The notes under the pieces are model-generated. The model saw only the letters and a list, made by a program, of their open reading frames with translations, was not told where the DNA came from and ran no database searches. 35,616 nucleotides of DNA from Actinomycetota bacterium (GTDB taxonomy: Bacteria; Actinomycetota; Nitriliruptoria; Euzebyales; JAHELV01), in NCBI GenBank assembly GCA_019347695.1, contig JAHWKT010000013.1:1-35616 (forward strand), given 5' to 3'. Every line of letters begins with the position of its first letter. The first letter of the stretch is position 1. Of the stretch, positions 1 through 7,896 are shown in pieces. A program made the position numbers and the translations under genes.

Positions 1-765
1 CTAAAGGCGACCGGCGTCGATGATGCGCGACAGGAACTGGCGCGTGCGCTCCTGCGTCGGTTCGATCAGGACCTGTGCCGGTGGGCCCGACTCGAGCACC
101 CGCCCCTCGTGCAGGAAGCACACGCGGTCGGCGACATCGCGGGCGAACCCCATCTCGTGGGTCGCGAGCACCATCGTCATCCCGCTCGCCGCCAGCTCGC
201 GGATGACCGCGAGCACCTCCCCCACCAGCTCCGGGTCCAGCGCCGACGTCACCTCGTCGAGCAGCAGCAGATCGGGGTCGATGGTCAGCGCCCGCACGAT
301 CGCGGCGCGCTGCTGCTGACCGCCCGACAGACGCTCCGGGTACTCGTCGGCCTTCTCGGCCAGGCCGAACCGGCCGAGCAGCTCGCGGGCCGTCGCCTCC
401 GCCTCGGCCCGCCGTACCCCGTGCGCCTTGCGCGGGGCGAGCGTGACATTGTCGAGCACCGACAGGTGCGGGAACAGGTTGAACGACTGGAACACGATCG
501 CCATGCGCTTGCGGACCGCGTTGGCGTCGACGCCCCGAGCGGTGATGTCGCGGCCATCGAGCAGGATCCGACCCCGCTCGATGCGTTCGAGCAGATCGAC
601 GCACCGCAGCAGCGTCGACTTGCCGCACCCGCTCGGCCCGATGAGGCACACCACCTCGTGCTCGCGGACGGTCAGGTCGATGCCGCTGAGCACGTGCTTG
701 GGACCGAACCGCTTGTGCACCCCGTCGAGCTGCAGCCGCGGCGACGGCGCCGCCTGTTCGGCCAT
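1..765 (-). CDS. Polar amino-acid ABC transporter ATP-binding protein (GlnQ/HisP type)
   Basis: Walker A GPSGCGKST, signature LSGGQQQR, Walker B LLLLDEVTSALDPE. Start placed at MAEQAAPSPRLQLDGVHKRFG rather than the longer ORF start; stop at 1-3. Confidence 0.93.
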   Translation of the reverse strand: MAEQAAPSPRLQLDGVHKRFGPKHVLSGIDLTVREHEVVCLIGPSGCGKSTLLRCVDLLERIERGRILLDGRDITARGVDANAVRKRMAIVFQSFNLFPHLSVLDNVTLAPRKAHGVRRAEAEATARELLGRFGLAEKADEYPERLSGGQQQRAAIVRALTIDPDLLLLDEVTSALDPELVGEVLAVIRELAASGMTMVLATHEMGFARDVADRVCFLHEGRVLESGPPAQVLIEPTQERTRQFLSRIIDAGRL

Positions 766-1658
766 CACGCGGCCATCTGCGAACGGCGGGCACGGTCGCG
801 CGCGGAGTACCAGTCGGCGAACCGCGCCGCGGGCACGCTGATCAGCAGGAACAGCACGGTGGCAGCCACGAACGACGTGTAGTTGAAGGTGCGCGATGTG
901 TAGATCTCGGCGGCGCGCACCGCCTCGCGCACGCCCAGCACGCTGACGAGCGCGACATCCTTCTGCAGGCTGACCAGGCCGTTGAGGAGGGCCGGCACCA
1001 CGTTGCGGACCGCCTGTGGCAGGATCGCATACCGCAGGCTCTGCCACTGGGTGAGCCCCAGCGACCGCGCGGACGAGCGCTGGCTCTCGGGCACCGAGTC
1101 GATGCCCGAGCGGTACACCTCAGCGGTGTACGCCGAGTACGACAGCACCAGCGTGGCGACACCCCAGAACAGCGGGCTGCGGGGCACCCCGGGCAGGTCC
1201 AGGGCGGGGATGCCGAAGCCGAACAGCAGGATCGCCAGGATCAACGGCACGCCGCGGAACAGGTCGATGTAGAGCACGGCGAGCAACCGCACGGGCAGGA
1301 ACGCGGGACCGCGCAGGCTGCGGATCACCGCCACGAGCAGCGCGAACAGCAGGATCGCGATCTGGGCGATCGCGAACATCTGCAGATCCAGCCAGAACCC
1401 GGCCAGCACCTGTGGCCACGCCTCGACGAAGTTCTCCGGGTTGAAGAACTGGGCCTGCACGGCGTCCCAGTTCTCGCTGCGCAGGACCGCCCACAGCACG
1501 AGGCCGAAGACCACGCCGGTGCTGACCGCCGCGGTCAGCGCACCTTTGGCGCCCTCCTCGGCGAGCCAGCCCCGTGCCGCATCCAGTGGACGCCGGCCGG
1601 GCCAGACGCTGGGCGGGGATGGTCCAGCGCCGCTCGTGTCCGGACCGGCTCCCCCCAA
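765..1658 (-). CDS. Polar amino-acid ABC transporter permease
   Basis: Hydrophobic protein with HisM/GlnP-type motif 'DLFRGVPLILAILL' and 'EVYRSGIDSVPESQRSSARSLGLTQWQSLRYAILPQAVRNVVPALLN'. Start uncertain. Confidence 0.92.
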   Translation of the reverse strand: MGGAGPDTSGAGPSPPSVWPGRRPLDAARGWLAEEGAKGALTAAVSTGVVFGLVLWAVLRSENWDAVQAQFFNPENFVEAWPQVLAGFWLDLQMFAIAQIAILLFALLVAVIRSLRGPAFLPVRLLAVLYIDLFRGVPLILAILLFGFGIPALDLPGVPRSPLFWGVATLVLSYSAYTAEVYRSGIDSVPESQRSSARSLGLTQWQSLRYAILPQAVRNVVPALLNGLVSLQKDVALVSVLGVREAVRAAEIYTSRTFNYTSFVAATVLFLLISVPAARFADWYSARDRARRSQMAA

Positions 1659-1662
1659 CGAT

Positions 1663-2613
1663 CTACGGCGTCAGCGTCGGGATGTCACCGGACTGGCTGA
1701 GCCACTCCTCCTCCAACGCCTCGAGCGTGCCGTCGTCGCGCAGCGCCGACAGCGCCTCGTTGACACACGGCACCAGCTCGCTGCCCTCCTCGAAGAGCAT
1801 GCCGAGCTCTTCGGCGCCGCCGGCGGCCTCGCTGGCACCGTCCGCGGTCGACTCGCGAGGGAGCACTCCGACGATCGACGCGTCGGGGATCTCGACCGCG
1901 GTGATGAAGTAGGCCGTCGGCAGATCGAAGACCAGTCCGTCGACCTGGCCGGCGTCGAACGCAGCCTTTGCCGCGGCGTTGTCGTCGAACACCTGCGCCT
2001 GCGACTCGGGCTGGATCACCTGCTCGATGTAGTCCAGGCTCGTCGTGCCGATGGCCGCACCCAGGCGGGCGGAGGCAAGATCGTCGACCGACGACGCCTC
2101 GGCCACCGGCGAGTCCTCGGCGGCCACGAGCGCCTGCTCCACCTCGTAGTAGCCGTCGGAGAAGTCGACGACCTCGTCACGTTCCTCGGTGATCGAGTAC
2201 TGCTGGATGTTGAAGTCGTAGTCCTTGGGGCCGGGTGCGATCGCCTGGTCGAAGCCGGTCCGGACCCACTCGACGTCGCCCTCGGCGAAGCCCAGCTCGT
2301 CCGCCAGCGCGTAGACGAGCGCGCTCTCGAACCCCTCGCCGCTTGTCGGGTCGTCATCGACCATCCACGGCTCGAAGACAGGCTCGCCGGTCGCGACGGT
2401 CAACTGCCCCTCGGTCGTCAGCGGCAGGTCGTCGACGTCGCACGAAGCCGTGGCCGCCGGTTCGGAGGCCGGCTCCTCGTCGCCCGCCGGCTCCGAGGTG
2501 GTGTCCTGCGCTGCGCTGTCCGGCTCGGGCTCGCTCTCCGCGGCGCCACCGCAGGCCGCTGCCAGCAGGATCAGACCGAGCATCAGCGCGAGGGGGCGCG
2601 TCCAACGTGTCAC
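1663..2613 (-). CDS. Amino-acid ABC transporter substrate-binding lipoprotein
   Basis: Lipobox 'LILLAAACGG', SBP_bac_3-like sequence, directly upstream of permease and ATPase on the same strand. Confidence 0.9.
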   Translation of the reverse strand: MTRWTRPLALMLGLILLAAACGGAAESEPEPDSAAQDTTSEPAGDEEPASEPAATASCDVDDLPLTTEGQLTVATGEPVFEPWMVDDDPTSGEGFESALVYALADELGFAEGDVEWVRTGFDQAIAPGPKDYDFNIQQYSITEERDEVVDFSDGYYEVEQALVAAEDSPVAEASSVDDLASARLGAAIGTTSLDYIEQVIQPESQAQVFDDNAAAKAAFDAGQVDGLVFDLPTAYFITAVEIPDASIVGVLPRESTADGASEAAGGAEELGMLFEEGSELVPCVNEALSALRDDGTLEALEEEWLSQSGDIPTLTP

Positions 2614-2694
2614 GACAGGCTCCTGTCGGCTCGCTCACAGTACGGCGCCGCCTGCAGCGACACCATCCGACGACCGCAATCGTACGCCGTCAGA

Positions 2695-3480
2695 TCACCG
2701 GCGGGTGAGCTCCGCCTCCTCGTACTCCATCAACGGGAGAAACCCGAGCCCTTCGTACAGGTTGCGCGCGGGGGTGTTGTCGCGGCCGACGTTGAGGGCG
2801 ATCACGTCGACCTCGTCGCGCAGGCGGTGCGTCAGCGCGGCAACGGCCTGCCGGGCCAGTCCGCGACCCCGGTACTCGGGCAGGGTGTTGACGCTGCCGA
2901 TGGCGGCGATGTCGACCGCGGCGTCGACCAGGTGTGTACCCGCCATCGCGACCAGCGTGTCGCCGTCGAACACGCCGAAGTGGCGAGCGGTGCCGAGCAG
3001 GTCGAGACGCACGAACTCGGGTGCGCCCCCGGACTGCGCGAGCAGCGACAGGACCTCGTCCTCGTCGTGGGGCTCGAGTGCCCGGACGTTCGGCTCGGGC
3101 GCCGGAAGCATGTCGGGACGGATCAGCTGCATCTTCACGTACGGCTGCACGCGGGTTGCCCGGTGGGTCGGCTCCATGCGCTCGGCGAGCCCGGACGGTC
3201 CTGTGACGGCGAACTGCGCTGGCAACTCATCGACGAGGTCGCCGAGCAGCGCGAAGGTGGCCGCGGCATACACCGCCGAGATCGCGTAGACGACGCCGTC
3301 GGGCACCTCCGGCAACCCGACGAGACCGACGACGCCACGATCGCGCACCCACCAGCGCGACGACTCCCAGAACTGGACCACGTCGACGATCCCGTAGGCG
3401 TGGATCGCCCTGTGCTCCTCGAAGACGTCCAACACCTCGTCCGCGTGTTGGGCAGGGGCAGGACGATCCAACGTTGTCAT
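2695..3480 (-). CDS. GNAT-family N-acetyltransferase
   Basis: C-terminal 'GSVNTLPEYRGRGLARQAVAALTHRL...NVGRDNTPARNLYEGLGF' is a GNAT acetyl-CoA site. Start MTTLDRPAPAQ inside the over-extended 855-aa ORF. Confidence 0.85.
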   Translation of the reverse strand: MTTLDRPAPAQHADEVLDVFEEHRAIHAYGIVDVVQFWESSRWWVRDRGVVGLVGLPEVPDGVVYAISAVYAAATFALLGDLVDELPAQFAVTGPSGLAERMEPTHRATRVQPYVKMQLIRPDMLPAPEPNVRALEPHDEDEVLSLLAQSGGAPEFVRLDLLGTARHFGVFDGDTLVAMAGTHLVDAAVDIAAIGSVNTLPEYRGRGLARQAVAALTHRLRDEVDVIALNVGRDNTPARNLYEGLGFLPLMEYEEAELTRR

Positions 3481-3538
3481 CGGCGGATCATACCGGGCAG
3501 CGCTGGAACCCAAGCGCGTACGATCGCCCGCCCCCACC

Positions 3539-3844
3539 ATGATCGAAGGGCAACCAGTGGATCTGCGCATCATCGCGACCGTGTTCGGTGCGCTGTTCTT
3601 CGCCGAGCTCGGCGACAAGACCCAGCTGGCGGTCATCTCGTTCGTGGCGAGCGGCCAGCCCCCGGTCGCGGTGTTCACCGGCGCCAGCGCCGCCCTGGTC
3701 GCGTCGACCGCGGTCGCGGTGCTCGGGGGCCAGGGGCTGCTGCGGGTCGTGCCGGCGGAGGTGCTGCAGCTAATCGCGGCGGCGATCTTCGTGATCGTGG
3801 GCGTGGCGGTCGGGTGGGAGGCGGTCGCCGCACTACGAAGCTGA
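3539..3844 (+). CDS. TMEM165/GDT1 (UPF0016) family single-domain membrane protein
   Basis: Motif 'ELGDKTQ' (E-x-G-D-K/R-S/T) in a 101-aa hydrophobic protein; one half of the usual two-motif architecture. Confidence 0.85.
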   Translation: MIEGQPVDLRIIATVFGALFFAELGDKTQLAVISFVASGQPPVAVFTGASAALVASTAVAVLGGQGLLRVVPAEVLQLIAAAIFVIVGVAVGWEAVAALRS

Positions 3845-3866
3845 CGCGCCGTCGCGCCGAGGGTGG

Positions 3867-5111
3867 TCAGGCCTGGGGCGGTCCGGTGAGCAACGCGGCC
3901 GCCGACGCCGACCCGCACGCGATGGCGGTGGTGCGCACCGCGATCGCCGGCGCACCGATCGTCCCGTTGCTGGGGACGTGCCGCGCGCCTCCCAGCGGGA
4001 TCTCGACGAACCGGTACGTCAGATCGGCCAGGACGACGACCGCGACGACGTAGACCGCGGTGACCACCGGCTGGCGCACGGTCGCGGGGCCGCCCAGCGC
4101 CAGCAGCACGGGCCAGTGCCACAGATACAGCGCGTAGGACCGGACACCGATCCAGCGCAGACCCACGGCGCCGAGCATGCCGTCCAACCGCGCACCCCGC
4201 ACGATCACGGCGATCACGATCACGGCCAGCACGTCGACGACCAGCAGGCCACCGCGGGTCAACCACACGAGCGCACCCCCGCCGAACGTCATGGCCGCCA
4301 GCAGTCCGACGAACGCGACGAGCCCGAGCACCTGGAGGCGGCGGGCGCGAGGCGGGGGTAGCCCACCCTCCAATGGTGGACGCAACGACAACCCGAGCAC
4401 CACGCCGAGCAGCATCCCCGCCGCGCGGGTGTCGGTGCCGTACAGCGCCCGCTCCGGCACCGCTGCGGTCATCGACAGCATCGCCAGCGCGACGGCCGAG
4501 CCGACGGCCAGCACCAGGCCGGCGAGGCGGAGCACGGCGCGGCCGCGACGCGACCGGACCACGAGCAACACCACGGCGACCACCAGGGTGAGCTGGGCTC
4601 CGACCGCGAGCGCCCAGAGGTGTTCGAGGAACGACGGCGCCGATGCCGACGTGTAGCGCACCAGGTGCCAGTTGCCAGCCCCGACGAGCGTCGCGCGGAT
4701 GTCGGGTCCCAACCGCTCCAGCACGTCGGGGCGGGCGGTGAGCACGAGCAGTGACACGCCACCGAGCATGGTCAGCAGCGCCGGCAACACCCGACGCGCG
4801 CGGCGGCCGACGAACCTCGCAACGTGGGCGAGGCTCACCTGCTCGTGCGCGACGAGCAGACGCACGGTCAGATACCCGGAGAGCACGAAGAAGATCTCGA
4901 GGCCGACCGCCGCGCCGGCCGGTATCGCGCCGTGGCCGGTGGCGCCCACGACGACCGCCACGACCGCCACCGCGCGAAGCCCCGAGAGTCCCGGACGGTA
5001 GTCGCCACCGGCGGACACGTTCGGTTTCGTGGGTGTTCGCCGTGCCGGCACGGGATCCGGAGCCGCCCGGCGACGGCGGATCTCGGTGCGGGTATCGGTA
5101 CGTGCGCGCAT
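3867..5111 (-). CDS. Acyltransferase-3 (OafA/YrhL-like) membrane protein
   Basis: 'YRPGLSGLRAVAVVAVVV...GLEIFFVLSGYL' N-terminal signature, many TM segments. Confidence 0.88.
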   Translation of the reverse strand: MRARTDTRTEIRRRRAAPDPVPARRTPTKPNVSAGGDYRPGLSGLRAVAVVAVVVGATGHGAIPAGAAVGLEIFFVLSGYLTVRLLVAHEQVSLAHVARFVGRRARRVLPALLTMLGGVSLLVLTARPDVLERLGPDIRATLVGAGNWHLVRYTSASAPSFLEHLWALAVGAQLTLVVAVVLLVVRSRRGRAVLRLAGLVLAVGSAVALAMLSMTAAVPERALYGTDTRAAGMLLGVVLGLSLRPPLEGGLPPPRARRLQVLGLVAFVGLLAAMTFGGGALVWLTRGGLLVVDVLAVIVIAVIVRGARLDGMLGAVGLRWIGVRSYALYLWHWPVLLALGGPATVRQPVVTAVYVVAVVVLADLTYRFVEIPLGGARHVPSNGTIGAPAIAVRTTAIACGSASAAALLTGPPQA

Positions 5112-5227
5112 GTCCCCCGGCCATGATCATGTGCAGGCGGCGCCGCCCACCTGTGGCGCGACCATACACACCTGATGGCCGAATCGATCGGAACCTGCGC
5201 TCGGTGCCGCCGTTCGGCGCAAAGAAG

Positions 5228-5256
5228 ACGGCCCGGGCCATGCAGGCCCGGGCCGT
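5228..5256 (-). terminator. Strong hairpin, likely intrinsic terminator read on the minus strand
   Basis: Perfect 12-bp arms ACGGCCCGGGCC (5228-5239) / GGCCCGGGCCGT (5245-5256), 5-nt loop. On the minus strand it is followed by CTTCTTT. Confidence 0.65.
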
Positions 5257-5281
5257 CGGCATCCATCACTCGCCGTCGTAC

Positions 5282-5420
5282 GTCACGATCCCCGGCGAAC
5301 ACCGCTCGAGGGCGGTTCCGGGTGGGTGGGCGTGACCAGTTCCCACGGACGAACGAGTCGGTGATGAGGGTGGTATCGCGAGGCACCTGTGGTGGTCCGG
5401 TCGGATGCCTCGTTGACCGG
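5282..5420 (+). promoter_or_regulatory. Structured RNA candidate with a T-box-like motif
   Basis: AGGGTGGTATCGCG (5367-5380) differs at one position from the T-box core AGGGUGGUACCGCG. It is followed by GCGAGGCA (5378-5385) / TGCCTCGT (5406-5413) helix and preceded by nested stem GTCACG (5282-5287)/CGTGAC (5331-5336), CCCGG/CCGGG, ACCGC/GCGGT. Confidence 0.35.
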
Positions 5421-5428
5421 TAAGCGCG

Positions 5429-5476
5429 CTAGCGCCTCATCACCTCGACGGTCACGCTCGAACTATCAGAACTCAT
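5429..5476 (-). CDS. Candidate 15-aa leader peptide MSSDSSSVTVEVMRR
   Basis: Perfect SD AGGAGGT (5487-5493 on minus) 10 nt before ATG; codons ATG AGT TCT GAT AGT TCG AGC GTG ACC GTC GAG GTG ATG AGG CGC TAG. Confidence 0.4.
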   Translation of the reverse strand: MSSDSSSVTVEVMRR

Positions 5477-5572
5477 GCGTTGGACCACCTCCTCTCTGTC
5501 GTTCAGCAAGCATGACACCACATGCCGGCGATGGCAACGACCAACCCCGCGGCGGCGAGGTACCGTCCGGTC

Positions 5573-6487
5573 ATGGCCCTTCTCACCACCACCACCGCGA
5601 CGGTCGCCCGCGACGTCGGCGTGATCCGCGTGACCGGCGACGATCGCCAGGCCTACCTGCACAGCCTGCTGTCACAGGACCTGGAGCACGCACGGCCCGG
5701 CACGGTCGCCGACTTCCTGTATCTGGACGCCAAGGGCACGGCGCTCGCGGAAGGCCGCGCCGTGGTCCGTGCCGGCGATGTGCTGCTCGTGACGCCGCCC
5801 GGGGTCACCGCAAGTCTCGCTGACGCGCTCGGGCGGTTCACGTTCCTGCTTGACGCCCACGCCCACGACGTGTCAGCCGACTGGCGTATGACGAGCATCC
5901 GGGGTCCCGACACCGACGACCTGCCGGGCGCGCGGTCGCAGCCGATGACAGCGGCGCCCCATGGCGACGGGATGGTCATCCGCGACCGGTCCGGCGGCGT
6001 CGACTACCTGGGTCCCGCGGCGTGGGTCACCGAGCGGGTCGACGCGCTCGGGCTGCCCGAGGCGTCGCTGCACGACTGGGAGCGCTGGCGGATCCGCGCG
6101 GCGCAGCCGGCCTGGGGACGCGAGATCGCGGCGGGGCGGCGCACCCAGGAACTCGGGCTCCTGCCCACCCATGTCCACCTGCGCAAGGGCTGCTACCCGG
6201 GACAGGAGTCGATCGCGAAGACCTACAACCTCGGGCGTCCGCGACGCGCGCTGTGGGTCGCCGAGTTCGACGCCGCGGTCGGCGAGGACACCCCGGTGCA
6301 GGTTGGCGGCAAGGCTGGGGTGATCACCAGCGTCGCGCCGGACGGCGCGCAGATGATCGCCCTCGCGCTGCTCCCGCTCGACCGCGACGGCCGCCTGCCC
6401 GAGCGCGAGCTCGACGCGGGCGGCGTGCCGGGCCGTGTGCTGCGCCGGGTCGGCGACGGCCTGCCACAACCCGGCGCCCAGAGCTGA
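5573..6487 (+). CDS. ygfZ: YgfZ/GcvT-like folate-binding Fe-S cluster repair protein
   Basis: Signature 'KGCYPGQES' (K-G-C-[FY]-x-G-Q-E) with GcvT-like fold sequence. Start MALLTTTTATVARD. Confidence 0.9.
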   Translation: MALLTTTTATVARDVGVIRVTGDDRQAYLHSLLSQDLEHARPGTVADFLYLDAKGTALAEGRAVVRAGDVLLVTPPGVTASLADALGRFTFLLDAHAHDVSADWRMTSIRGPDTDDLPGARSQPMTAAPHGDGMVIRDRSGGVDYLGPAAWVTERVDALGLPEASLHDWERWRIRAAQPAWGREIAAGRRTQELGLLPTHVHLRKGCYPGQESIAKTYNLGRPRRALWVAEFDAAVGEDTPVQVGGKAGVITSVAPDGAQMIALALLPLDRDGRLPERELDAGGVPGRVLRRVGDGLPQPGAQS

Positions 6488-6494
6488 CACCCGC

Positions 6495-6980
6495 ATGCGC
6501 GTGCTGTTCGTGTGCCTCGGCAACATCTGCCGCTCGCCCACGGCGGAGGCGGCGACCTTCGAGGCGCTGGAGGATGTCGGCATCGCAGGGCTGGTCACGC
6601 TCGACTCCGCCGGCATCGGCGACTGGCATGTGGGCAACCCACCCGACCGACGCATGCGTGCCGCCGCCGACGACGCCGGACTGCACCTGACCGGTCGGGC
6701 GCGCCAGGTGACGGCGACCGAGCTCGCCGACTGGGACCTCATCCTGGCGATGGACCGCAGCAACCTCGACGAGCTGCGTGCCATGGCGCCGTCGGCGGAG
6801 GTGCGCGACCGCGTCCGGCTGTTCCGCGAGTTCGACGGCGACGCCGACCACAGCGAGGTGCCCGACCCGTACTACGGCGGGCCACACGGCTTCGTCGAGG
6901 TCGTGCGGATCTGCCGGGCCGCGGCAGCGGGGCTCGCCGACGAGCTCGCACACCGCGTCGACCGCGAGCTCGACGCATGA
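6495..6980 (+). CDS. Low-molecular-weight protein-tyrosine-phosphatase family
   Basis: P-loop 'VLFVCLGNICRSPTAE' and C-terminal 'DPYYGG'. Confidence 0.93.
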   Translation: MRVLFVCLGNICRSPTAEAATFEALEDVGIAGLVTLDSAGIGDWHVGNPPDRRMRAAADDAGLHLTGRARQVTATELADWDLILAMDRSNLDELRAMAPSAEVRDRVRLFREFDGDADHSEVPDPYYGGPHGFVEVVRICRAAAAGLADELAHRVDRELDA

Positions 6981-7027
6981 GAGTGAGCGCCACAGCGGAA
7001 CCAGGCTCCGCGGAGGCCCTGGCATGA
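6977..7027 (+). CDS. Candidate minigene MRVSATAEPGSAEALA (first repeat unit)
   Basis: ATG overlaps the phosphatase stop (ATGA at 6977-6980) and its own stop overlaps the next ATG (ATGA at 7024-7027). Confidence 0.3.
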   Translation: MRVSATAEPGSAEALA

Positions 7028-7066
7028 GCGCCACAGCGGAACCAGGCTCCGCGGAGGCCCTGGCAT
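6985..7066 (+). repeat. Two perfect tandem 41-nt units GAGCGCCACAGCGGAACCAGGCTCCGCGGAGGCCCTGGCAT
   Basis: 6985-7025 and 7026-7066 are identical; each contains the palindrome CTCCGCGGAG and GGAGG 7 nt before an ATG. Confidence 0.97.
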
Positions 7067-7068
7067 GA
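7024..7068 (+). CDS. Candidate minigene MSATAEPGSAEALA (second repeat unit)
   Basis: 14 codons plus stop, GGAGG at 7012-7016, ATGA overlap with the fructosamine kinase start at 7065. Confidence 0.3.
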   Translation: MSATAEPGSAEALA

Positions 7069-7880
7069 TCGCCGCCGCGCCGCCACCCGAGCTGCCCGCC
7101 GGTCTCGGCCACCTGCGCGCTGCCCGACCGCTGCACGGCGGCTCGATCTGCGCGGTGTGGGCGGGAGCGCTGGACGACGGCACGGCGGTCGTGGTGAAGC
7201 GAGCGCCGTACGACGTGACCGCCGAGGTCGACGGGCTCGAGGCGTTGGCCGCCGCGGGGGCGCCGGTGCCCGACGTGCTGGCCGCCGACGACGACCTGCT
7301 CGTGCTGTCGCGGGTCGACGGGGATCCGGACTGGCACGGTCTCGGACGCCGCGTCGCTGCGCTGCACCGAGACAGCGCCGGCGAGCGGTTCGGCTGGCAC
7401 CGCGACAACCTGCTCGGCACTGCGACCCAGCCCGGCGGGTGGTCGTCGAACTGGCCGGCGTTCTTCGCCGACCATAGGCTGCGGCCGCTGCTCGACAGCG
7501 AGGCGCTGCCGGCCACCGTGCGACGACGACTCGAGCGCGGGATCGACGGGCCATTGCGCGAGCTGCTGGGCGCCCACAACCCGCGCGCCAGCCTCGTCCA
7601 CGGCGACCTGTGGAGCGGCAACGTCGTGGCCGGGCGGTGGCTGATCGATCCGGCGGTCTGGATGGCCGACCGCGAGCTCGAGCTGGCGTTCACGACGCTG
7701 TTCGGCGGCGTCCCGCGCGCCTTCTTCGACGGGTACGCGACCGCCTGGCCGCTGCCGGCCGATGCCGGGGAACGGCGACCTGCGCTGCAGCTGTACCATC
7801 TGCTGATTCACGTATGGCATTTCGGCGCAAGCTACGTGGGGATGGTCGTCGACCGGCTCGACCGGCTGGGATGGCACTGA
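7065..7880 (+). CDS. Fructosamine-3-kinase family protein (ketosamine kinase)
   Basis: 'SLVHGDLWSGNVV' catalytic loop and FN3K-like organisation; start MIAAAPPPELPAGL. Confidence 0.9.
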   Translation: MIAAAPPPELPAGLGHLRAARPLHGGSICAVWAGALDDGTAVVVKRAPYDVTAEVDGLEALAAAGAPVPDVLAADDDLLVLSRVDGDPDWHGLGRRVAALHRDSAGERFGWHRDNLLGTATQPGGWSSNWPAFFADHRLRPLLDSEALPATVRRRLERGIDGPLRELLGAHNPRASLVHGDLWSGNVVAGRWLIDPAVWMADRELELAFTTLFGGVPRAFFDGYATAWPLPADAGERRPALQLYHLLIHVWHFGASYVGMVVDRLDRLGWH

Positions 7881-7896
7881 CCGACAGGAGTAGGCG

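Noticed and set aside
1441-4053. 870-aa plus-strand ORF, and other very long antisense ORFs (e.g. 2695-5262 full length, 9765-12008, 12428-14821 full length, 28234-29841)
   Set aside because: Low-complexity Arg/Ala/Gly/Pro shadow frames opposite well-supported genes, an expected artefact of high GC. Only internal segments with recognisable family signatures were kept.
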